The position numbers and the translations under genes are program-made. Shown here piece after piece: positions 1-5,422 of a stretch of 6,919 bases of DNA. The stretch is from Rhodocyclaceae bacterium (lineage in GTDB: Bacteria > Pseudomonadota > Gammaproteobacteria > Burkholderiales > Rhodocyclaceae): the NCBI GenBank assembly GCA_030682595.1, contig JAUXNZ010000060.1, positions 1-6,919 on the forward strand, written 5' to 3'. Below the pieces are notes generated by a model. It made no database searches and was not told the DNA's origin. It saw only the letters and a program-made list of their open reading frames with translations. The first letter of the stretch is position 1, and the number at the start of each line of letters is the position of its first letter.

Positions 1-198
1 TTTCGAGCGGCTCTGAACGATGAAAGCCAGTTGAGGAGCGCGCACAAATACGCGCCCGATTAGGAGATACTCACGAACTGGACCGGACCTGTCGAGTGGA
101 GCTGAAAGACCGGCACGGCACGGTCCATGCCATGGTGGAACGGACGGTGTATAGCGCCGAAAATAATTACTACCGACAAAAAACGCTGGAGGAGAAAA
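1..198. other. Leader/intergenic region, no convincing gene
   Basis: This stretch lies upstream of the CHI-fold gene. Frame 1 is open from the window edge to a TAG at 61-63 and could be the last 20 codons of an upstream gene (ending HKYAPD), but it uses rare codons (cga, agg, ttt) and I do not recognise it. A GTG at 96 opens a 73-codon frame running into the CHI-fold gene; its second half is Arg/Ala/Gly-rich like a shadow frame. Weak promoter-like elements are present (TATAGC at 150-155, AATAAT at 162-167), but neither has a good -35 box. A 6-bp inverted repeat (80-85 with 121-126) has a 35-nt loop and is probably chance. The promoter of the downstream operon probably lies here or further upstream. 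Confidence 0.4.
188..194 (+). promoter_or_regulatory. Shine-Dalgarno site that sets the CHI-fold gene start
   Basis: GGAGGAG lies 4 nt before the ATG at 199 and 7 nt before a second ATG at 202. The in-frame ATG at 127 has no such site, and starting there would put a charged, tryptophan-rich stretch ahead of the signal peptide. This supports a start at 199 or 202 rather than 127. Confidence 0.75.
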
Positions 199-774
199 AT
201 GATGATTGCACAGAAAATGCGCCGGGTCGCCCTCATGGGGCTCTTGCTCGTGGCAACCGGGCTGCAGGCCGCCGAAGTGTCCGGTGTGAAGATCGACGAC
301 AAGCTGCGGGTCGGTGATAGCGAGCTGGTGCTCAACGGCGCCGGGTTGCGCAGCCGGTTCTTTATCAAGGTGTATGTCGGTGCGCTGTATGTCGGCCAGA
401 AATCGAACGTGCCGGCCGCCATCATCAACAGCGCGTCGCCCCGCCGGATGAGCCTGCGCATGTTGCGCGAACTTGACTCGGATGCCTTGTATGGCGCGCT
501 TCAGGATGGCTTGAAAAACAATCTCACGGCGGCAGAACTGGTCGAAATAAAACCGCAATCGGACGAGTTGGCGACGCTCATGAAAGGCATCGGCAAGGCG
601 CGCGAAGGGGATACGATTGCCATCGACTTCTCTGCCGAGGGAGTCACTGTCAGCCTGAATGGGGAATCGCGCGGCAAGGTGGGTGGCGCCGTCTTCGCCC
701 GCTCGCTGCTCAAGGTCTGGCTGGGCGAAAATCCGGTGGAAGCGTCACTTAAAAAAGCGTTGTTGGGCGACTAG
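199..774 (+). CDS. Exported chalcone-isomerase-fold protein
   Basis: This is a 191-residue protein of the bacterial chalcone isomerase-like family (Chalcone_3 type). Residues 1-24 form a typical Sec signal peptide: KMRR, then a hydrophobic core at 10-22, then LQAA, with likely cleavage after Ala24 or Ala25. The mature protein is therefore predicted to be periplasmic. Family hallmarks are the GAGLRSRFFIKVYVGALYV segment at 47-65 (the core strand pair with Arg51 and Tyr59) and the ending with WLG at 174-176 followed by a helix and LLGD. The exact function is unknown. Bacterial members are not established flavonoid enzymes, whereas plant non-catalytic members of the fold bind fatty acids. It sits 27 bp upstream of fadD, probably in the same operon, which makes a role with a fatty acid or other lipid ligand plausible but unproven. 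Start chosen by the GGAGGAG site; 202 is an equally possible first codon. Confidence 0.85.
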   Translation: MMIAQKMRRVALMGLLLVATGLQAAEVSGVKIDDKLRVGDSELVLNGAGLRSRFFIKVYVGALYVGQKSNVPAAIINSASPRRMSLRMLRELDSDALYGALQDGLKNNLTAAELVEIKPQSDELATLMKGIGKAREGDTIAIDFSAEGVTVSLNGESRGKVGGAVFARSLLKVWLGENPVEASLKKALLGD

Positions 775-801
775 ACATACCAAACCAAAGGAGGAGTCAC
801 C

Positions 802-2457
802 ATGGAAAAGCTCTGGCTGAAAAGTTACCAACAAGGCGTCCCGGCGCAAATCAGCATCGACGACGTGCCTTCGCTGGTCGCCCTGTTCGAGAAAGCCTGC
901 ACGACCTATGCCGACAAGGTCGCCTACATCAGCATGGGTCGCGAGATGACCTACCGGGAACTGGATGAACAAAGCCGGGCGTTTGCCGGCTGGCTGCAAT
1001 CGCGCGGGCTGGCAAAGGGCGACCGCGTCGCGTTGATGATGCCCAACATGCTGCAATATCCCGTGGCCCTCTTCGGCACCTTGCGCGCCGGCTGCATCGT
1101 GGTTGGTTGCAACCCGCTGTATACGCCCCGTGAACTGGAACATCAATTGAAGGATTCCAGCGCGACCGCCATCGTCATCGTCGAGAATTTCGCACATGTC
1201 CTCGAAAAGGTGATTGCGCGCACCGCCATCAAGCATGTGCTGGTGACGCCGATGGGTGAAATGATTGGCGGACTCAAGGGCCTGCTGGTCAATTTTGTCG
1301 TGCGCCATGTCAAGAAGCTGGTGCCGCCCTGGCATCTGCCCGATTCGATCGGTTTCAAACAGGCGCTGTCCGCCGGCCGGCAGCAGGGATTCAAGCCGGT
1401 GTCGCTGGGCCATGACGATCTGGCCTTCCTCCAATATACCGGCGGGACGACCGGACTCTCCAAGGGCGCCATGCTTACGCACGGCAATATCTGCGCCAAC
1501 GTCACGCAGGCGCTTGCCTGGATTCGGCCGGTGATTCGGGATGGCGAGGAGTTCATCGTCACCGCCTTGCCGCTGTATCACATCTTCGCGCTGACCGCGA
1601 ACTGTCTGACCTTCATGGCGGTCGGTGCGCGCAATCTGCTGATCGCCAACGCCCGCGACATTCCGAATTTCATCAAGGAATGGAGCAAGTATCCGGTCAG
1701 TATCGTGACCGGCGTGAATACGCTGTTCAACGCGCTGCTGAACAATCCGGAATTCGCCAAGCTCAACTTTTCGACCATGAACGTCACGCTGGGCGGCGGC
1801 ATGGCCGTGCAGGCGCCGGTCGCCGAGCGCTGGCGGGCAGTCACCGGCGTGACTCTGCACCAGGCCTACGGCTTGACGGAGACCTCGCCCGCGGCCACCA
1901 TCAATCCGCTCGACATGAAGGAATTCAACGGCGCAATCGGCCTGCCGATCTCTTCGACCGAAGTATCGATCCGCGACGACAACGACCACGAGGTTACGCT
2001 CGGCCAGATCGGCGAAATCTGCATCCGCGGTCCGCAGGTGATGACCGGATACTGGCAGCGGCAAGAGGAAACGGATGCGGTGTTCACGCCGGACCGCTTC
2101 CTGCGCACCGGCGACATCGGCTATGTGGACAAGGACGGCTTTGTCTTCCTGGTCGACCGCAAGAAGGACATCATCCTGGTGTCCGGCTTCAACGTGTATC
2201 CCAACGAGGTCGAAGAAGCGGTGGCGCTGCATCCGGGCGTGCTGGAGGCTGCCGCGATCGGCGTGCCGGACGAACATTCCGGCGAAGTGGTGAAGATCTT
2301 TGTCGTCCGCAAGGACCCGGCGCTGAACGAGGCCGCGCTGATCCAGCACTGCCGCACCGTGCTGACCGGCTACAAGGTGCCGAAGCATGTCGAGTTCCGC
2401 GACGATCTGCCGAAAACCAACGTCGGCAAGATCCTGCGGCGCGCGCTCAAGGGCTGA
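802..2457 (+). CDS. fadD: Long-chain fatty acid--CoA ligase
   Basis: Activates fatty acids with ATP and CoA, through an acyl-AMP intermediate, to acyl-CoA, the entry step of beta-oxidation; FadD acts at the inner face of the cytoplasmic membrane. The 551-residue protein is close to E. coli FadD (about 561 residues) in length and co-linear with it as I remember that sequence, including the MMPN-LQYPVALFG and NPLYTPRELEHQL segments. Adenylate-forming motifs in order: phosphate-binding loop YTGGTTGLSKG at 212-222; YGLTETSP at 356-363 (E. coli has YGLTECAP); RTGD at 435-438; hinge and fatty-acid signature DRKKDIILVSGFNVYPNEVEE at 452-472, starting at Asp452; and the catalytic lysine Lys543 in KTNVGKILRR. 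A strong ribosome site (AAAGGAGGAG, 787-796) lies 7 nt from the ATG, measured from its GGAGG core. The 27-bp and 36-bp gaps to its neighbours leave no room for separate terminators, so co-transcription is likely. No key residue is missing. Confidence 0.96.
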   Translation: MEKLWLKSYQQGVPAQISIDDVPSLVALFEKACTTYADKVAYISMGREMTYRELDEQSRAFAGWLQSRGLAKGDRVALMMPNMLQYPVALFGTLRAGCIVVGCNPLYTPRELEHQLKDSSATAIVIVENFAHVLEKVIARTAIKHVLVTPMGEMIGGLKGLLVNFVVRHVKKLVPPWHLPDSIGFKQALSAGRQQGFKPVSLGHDDLAFLQYTGGTTGLSKGAMLTHGNICANVTQALAWIRPVIRDGEEFIVTALPLYHIFALTANCLTFMAVGARNLLIANARDIPNFIKEWSKYPVSIVTGVNTLFNALLNNPEFAKLNFSTMNVTLGGGMAVQAPVAERWRAVTGVTLHQAYGLTETSPAATINPLDMKEFNGAIGLPISSTEVSIRDDNDHEVTLGQIGEICIRGPQVMTGYWQRQEETDAVFTPDRFLRTGDIGYVDKDGFVFLVDRKKDIILVSGFNVYPNEVEEAVALHPGVLEAAAIGVPDEHSGEVVKIFVVRKDPALNEAALIQHCRTVLTGYKVPKHVEFRDDLPKTNVGKILRRALKG

Positions 2458-2493
2458 CCGGCAATTCATTCTGAAAGAACAAAGGAACAAGCA

Positions 2494-4287
2494 ATGAGCG
2501 ACTACCGTGCCCCCCTCAAGGAAATGCGTTTCGTCATGGACGAACTGGCCGGCTTGCCGGAAATCAGCCAACTGCCCGGTTTCGAGGATGCGACGCCCGA
2601 CATGGCCGATGCGATTCTTGAGGAAGCGGCGAAATTCGCCAGCGAGGTGCTGGCGCCGTTGAATCAGGTCGGCGACAAGGCAGGTTGCACGCTGACGCCG
2701 CAGGGCGTCACCACGCCTCCTGGCTGGAAAGAGGCTTACCAGGCCTTTTGCGCGGCGGGCTGGAACGGCATCGTCCTGCCGCCCGCATTCGGCGGCCAGG
2801 GCCTGCCGGACGTGTTGGGCGTCGCCGTGAAGGAAATGGTCTGCTCGGCCAACCTGTCGTTCTCGCTGGGGCCGCTCTTGACGACCGGTGCTGTCGAGGC
2901 GCTGCTCACCTGCGCCAGTGACGAACTGAAGTCCATTTTTCTCGAAAAAATGGTGACCGGCGAGTGGACCGGCACGATGAACCTCACCGAGCCGCAAGCC
3001 GGCTCCGACCTGGCGCAGATCCGTTCCCGCGCCGAGCCGCAGGCCGACGGCAGCTATCGCATCTTCGGCCAGAAGATTTTCATCACCTATGGCGACCACG
3101 ACATGACCGACAACATCGTGCATCTCGTGCTGGCCCGTCTGCCGGACGCGCCGCCGGGCGTCAAGGGCATCTCGATGTTCCTGGTGCCGAAATTTCTGGT
3201 GAATGCGGATGGCTCGCTGGGCGCGCGCAACGACGCGCTGTGCGTTTCGCTCGAACACAAGCTCGGCATCCACGCCAGCCCGACCTGCGTGATGGCCTAT
3301 GGTGACCAGGGCGGCGCGGTCGGCTATCTGCTCGGCCAGCCGAATCTCGGCCTCGAATACATGTTCATCATGATGAACGAGGCGCGTCTGGGCGTCGGTT
3401 TGCAGGGTGTTGCCCTCGGTGAACGCGCCTACCAGCAGGCGCTCGCCTTCGCCCGCGAGCGCAAGCAGGGACGCGACGCGCTGACCGGTGAAAAGCTGGT
3501 CACCATCGACCGGCATCCCGACATCCGCCGCATGCTGATGACGATCAAATCACGTGTCGAGGCTTGCCGCGCCCTGGCTTACCTGGCGTCCGGCCTGCTC
3601 GACCGCGTCCATGCCAGCACCGATCCGGAAGAGAAAAAGCGCAACCTGTATCTCGCCGAATTCATGATTCCCATCGTCAAGGGCGGCAGCACCGAAATGA
3701 GCATCGACGTCACCTCGCTCGGCATCCAGATTCACGGCGGCATGGGTTACATCGAGGAAACCGGTGCCGCCCAGCACTGGCGCGACGCGCGCATCACCAC
3801 CATCTACGAAGGCACCACGGGGATACAGGCGAATGACCTGCTGTTCCGCAAGCTGATGCGCGATCAAGGCGCTACAGCAAAGGTGGTGTTCGGCGAAGTG
3901 CATGCGACGGTCAAGGCTCTGGCGGCCTCCAGTCGGCCGGAACTGCAAGCCATCGCCAAGCGCCTGGGGGTCGCCCTGCAGGCCTGGACCGGCGCGACCG
4001 AGTGGCTGGCCGCCAATGCCAAAACCGGCCTGTCCGGCGTGCTGGCGGCGGCGGTGCCTTATCTGCATCTGGCCGTCACCGTTTGCGGCGGCTGGCAGAT
4101 GGGCCGCGCGGCGCTGGCGGCCGCTGGCCATCTGGACAAGGCAGCGGGCGACCCTGCCTTCTGTCGCGCCAAGATCGCCACCGCGCATTTCTATGCCGAT
4201 CACCTGCTGCCGCAGGCGGCAGCGTATGCCGAGAGTGTCAAGGCGGGCGACGCGGCGCTGGCCGGGGTGGGTGACGAGGTTTTTTAA
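2494..4287 (+). CDS. Acyl-CoA dehydrogenase, extended (DmdC-like architecture)
   Basis: FAD-dependent oxidation of acyl-CoA to trans-2-enoyl-CoA, passing electrons to electron-transfer flavoprotein; the step after FadD. At 597 residues it is much longer than classical 380-400-residue enzymes. It begins with the YRAPLKEMRFVMDEL type N-terminal extension, followed by the N-terminal helical domain (about 40-155), the middle beta domain with MNLTEPQAGSD at 162-172 and KIFITYG at 194-200, the C-terminal helical FAD domain (about 280-450), and an extra C-terminal domain (about 460-590). The IHGGMGYIEETG segment starts at 413, and the catalytic base should be Glu439 in IYEGTTGIQ (437-445), matching the medium-chain enzyme's glutamate. 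This architecture includes DmdC (3-methylmercaptopropionyl-CoA dehydrogenase) and many uncharacterised paralogues; the fadD neighbour favours a fatty acyl substrate, but chain length cannot be read from sequence. The AAAGGAA at 2481-2487 is a reasonable ribosome site. Position 36 bp after fadD suggests the same operon. Confidence 0.93.
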   Translation: MSDYRAPLKEMRFVMDELAGLPEISQLPGFEDATPDMADAILEEAAKFASEVLAPLNQVGDKAGCTLTPQGVTTPPGWKEAYQAFCAAGWNGIVLPPAFGGQGLPDVLGVAVKEMVCSANLSFSLGPLLTTGAVEALLTCASDELKSIFLEKMVTGEWTGTMNLTEPQAGSDLAQIRSRAEPQADGSYRIFGQKIFITYGDHDMTDNIVHLVLARLPDAPPGVKGISMFLVPKFLVNADGSLGARNDALCVSLEHKLGIHASPTCVMAYGDQGGAVGYLLGQPNLGLEYMFIMMNEARLGVGLQGVALGERAYQQALAFARERKQGRDALTGEKLVTIDRHPDIRRMLMTIKSRVEACRALAYLASGLLDRVHASTDPEEKKRNLYLAEFMIPIVKGGSTEMSIDVTSLGIQIHGGMGYIEETGAAQHWRDARITTIYEGTTGIQANDLLFRKLMRDQGATAKVVFGEVHATVKALAASSRPELQAIAKRLGVALQAWTGATEWLAANAKTGLSGVLAAAVPYLHLAVTVCGGWQMGRAALAAAGHLDKAAGDPAFCRAKIATAHFYADHLLPQAAAYAESVKAGDAALAGVGDEVF

Positions 4288-4299
4288 TTCGCTGGTGGC

Positions 4300-4335
4300 G
4301 CGCCGGCTAACGCCGTCCCGCCGGCGCCGACTTTT
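4300..4335 (+). terminator. Probable intrinsic terminator of the fatty acid operon
   Basis: A perfect 8-bp GC-only stem (GCGCCGGC at 4300-4307 with GCCGGCGC at 4320-4327) encloses a 12-nt loop and is followed by CGAC and four T residues at 4332-4335. It begins 13 bp after the dehydrogenase stop codon. The T tract is short and offset by four bases, so termination may be weak. The tail overlaps the last bases of the convergent azlD gene by two nucleotides. On the minus strand the hairpin is not followed by T residues, so it would not serve azlD as an intrinsic terminator. Confidence 0.5.
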
Positions 4336-4657
4336 ACATTAGCCAGTTCAACAGCCAGAATGCGACAAAACCGCTGGCGATGGTCAGCAGGGTGTTTTTC
4401 CAGCGAGCGGCGACGGCGATGGCAAGCAGTCCGGCCCAGAAGCGCGGGTTGCCCGTGCCGACGTCGAACTGACCGGCGACCAGCAGCAGTTCTGGAACGG
4501 TGATCGCAGTCAGCGCGGCGATCGGCACGAAGGGCAGCCAGCGGATGAACCAGCTCGGCGGCTGGTAATGGCCTTCCAGCGCGATGAATGAGTAGCGGAT
4601 GGCGAAGGTGAGCGCTCCGCAGGCAATCCACAGCAGTATCAGCGCGGTCTGGCTCAT
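4334..4657 (-). CDS. azlD: Branched-chain amino acid export, small subunit AzlD
   Basis: A 107-residue membrane protein of the AzlD family (YgaH in E. coli), the small partner of AzlC in exporting valine and other branched-chain amino acids across the inner membrane. It has about four hydrophobic segments: about 4-20, 42-61, 73-84 and 88-106. The LTFAIRYSFIAL segment at 16-27 and LPFVPIAALTAITVPELLL at 41-59 are the family's conserved features. Its ATG overlaps the azlC stop codon in an ATGA junction, indicating translational coupling and a 1:1 complex. It ends at TAA (4336-4334), convergent with the dehydrogenase gene and 46 bp from its stop. Length is normal for the family. Substrate range is inferred from the family only. 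Confidence 0.93.
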   Translation of the reverse strand: MSQTALILLWIACGALTFAIRYSFIALEGHYQPPSWFIRWLPFVPIAALTAITVPELLLVAGQFDVGTGNPRFWAGLLAIAVAARWKNTLLTIASGFVAFWLLNWLM

Positions 4658-5340
4658 CGGTTGCCCCGCCTTTGCATGAATGCGCCGGCGGCGAGGCCCG
4701 CCAGCGCGGCGACGAACAGGCCGGTCTTGTAGGGCAGGGCGACCAGCAGCACAGCGACAATTCCGGAAAAAAGCGCGGCAACCAGTCGGGCGCGGCTGTC
4801 AATCAGCGGCACGACGATGGCGATGAAGGTGAGTGGCAGGGCGAAGTCGAGGCCGAGGTCGGCCGGCAGTTGCGCGCCGATCAGCACGCCGGCCAGCGTC
4901 GCAAGTTGCCAGCCGAACCAGAGCGCGAAGCCGGAGCCGAAGAGGATCCAGTGCGCTTGCGGCGAGCGCGGATCGGCAAGCAGGTGGGGGATGGCGGCGG
5001 CGTAGGCTTCGTCGGTCAGCAGATAGGCCAGGAGCAGTTTCCAGCGGCGCGGCAAGGCATGGAGGACGGGCGCGACCGAGGCGCTGTAGAGCGCATGGCG
5101 CAGGTTGATCAGCCCGACGGCGCCGACCATCAGCAGGGCCGGTGCGCCGACGCCAATCAGTTGCGCGAGCAGGAATTGCGCCGATCCGGCAAAGACCAGC
5201 GAGGACATCAAAAACGCCGCCAGCGGCGGAATGCCGCTTTGCAGCGCGACCACGCCGTAAATCACCCCGAACGGCGCCACGCCCAGCAACATGGGCAACA
5301 GGGCGCGGACGCCAAGCAGGAAGGCGGAAGAGGGTGTCAT
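4654..5340 (-). CDS. azlC: Branched-chain amino acid export, large subunit AzlC
   Basis: A 228-residue multi-pass inner membrane protein of the AzlC family (YgaZ in E. coli), which with AzlD forms an exporter for branched-chain amino acids. Hydrophobic segments fall at about 11-33, 38-62, 65-82, 101-118, 131-156, 166-180, 186-202 and 206-222. Family signatures are FAGSAQF (50-56), NLRHALYSAS (79-88) and LLTDEAYA (107-114). The ATG at 5340 has no good Shine-Dalgarno sequence (CCCGAAACCC precedes it) and is the only conventional in-frame start: upstream the frame is open only to a TAA at 5388-5386. A strong ribosome site lies further upstream but feeds a different frame (see 5408-5422). No dedicated regulator gene (such as an Lrp-type gene) is visible in the window. 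Confidence 0.94.
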   Translation of the reverse strand: MTPSSAFLLGVRALLPMLLGVAPFGVIYGVVALQSGIPPLAAFLMSSLVFAGSAQFLLAQLIGVGAPALLMVGAVGLINLRHALYSASVAPVLHALPRRWKLLLAYLLTDEAYAAAIPHLLADPRSPQAHWILFGSGFALWFGWQLATLAGVLIGAQLPADLGLDFALPLTFIAIVVPLIDSRARLVAALFSGIVAVLLVALPYKTGLFVAALAGLAAGAFMQRRGNR

Positions 5341-5384
5341 TGGGTTTCGGGAAGCGGCCAGCCGGGATTCTACGTGGCAGCGCC

Positions 5385-5392
5385 GTTATAAT
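5385..5392. promoter_or_regulatory. Overlapping divergent -10 elements (smc, possibly azlC)
   Basis: The plus strand carries a perfect TATAAT at 5387-5392, about 30 bp before the smc start, which would give a short leader of roughly 24 nt. The minus strand of nearly the same bases reads TATAAC (5390 to 5385), a 5-of-6 match pointing at azlC. No convincing -35 box lies 16-18 bp upstream on either strand, and there is no extended -10 TG. The plus-strand call is the stronger one, supported by its position; the minus-strand one is tentative. Confidence 0.45.
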
Positions 5393-5407
5393 CGTGCATT
5401 CATCATC

Positions 5408-5422
5408 CATGTCTCCCCTCCT
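5408..5422 (-). promoter_or_regulatory. Strong minus-strand ribosome site and ATG, out of frame with azlC
   Basis: Read on the minus strand, AGGAGG (5422 to 5417) lies 6 nt before an ATG at 5410, ideal Shine-Dalgarno geometry. The ATG opens a frame beginning MDDECTIITALPRR that runs past the azlC start in a different phase and continues, Arg/Ala-rich, to about 4799, so it does not encode a recognisable protein. It could be a chance by-product of the pyrimidine tract before smc, an upstream start affecting azlC translation, or a sign of an indel near the azlC 5' end. It only matters if azlC transcription begins inside smc. Confidence 0.3.

Noticed and set aside
80..126. Inverted repeat GGACCG/CGGTCC in the leader as a possible regulatory hairpin
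   Set aside because: Only 6 bp of stem with a 35-nt loop, easily expected by chance in GC-rich DNA.
127..198. N-terminal extension of the CHI-fold protein from ATG 127
   Set aside because: No ribosome site precedes 127, the extra residues are charged and tryptophan-rich ahead of a complete signal peptide, and GGAGGAG marks the start at 199/202.
96..317. GTG-started 73-codon frame ahead of and overlapping the CHI-fold gene
   Set aside because: The first part has ordinary composition, but there is no Shine-Dalgarno site, and the part overlapping the CHI-fold gene becomes Arg/Ala/Gly-rich as expected for an out-of-frame reading.
745..3516. A 923-codon open frame on the minus strand opposite fadD and the dehydrogenase
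   Set aside because: It is codon-aligned with the plus-strand genes, so a stop would need a TTA, CTA or TCA codon in them, and these are rare in GC-rich genomes. The translation is His/Arg/Gln/Asp-rich with no recognisable domain, while the plus strand encodes two unmistakable enzymes. It is a shadow frame.
4284..4802. 172-codon minus-strand frame over azlD and the end of azlC
   Set aside because: It is rich in Arg, Pro and Ala and lacks the hydrophobic pattern; the AzlD and AzlC frames explain the same DNA with clear family signatures and an ATGA overlap.
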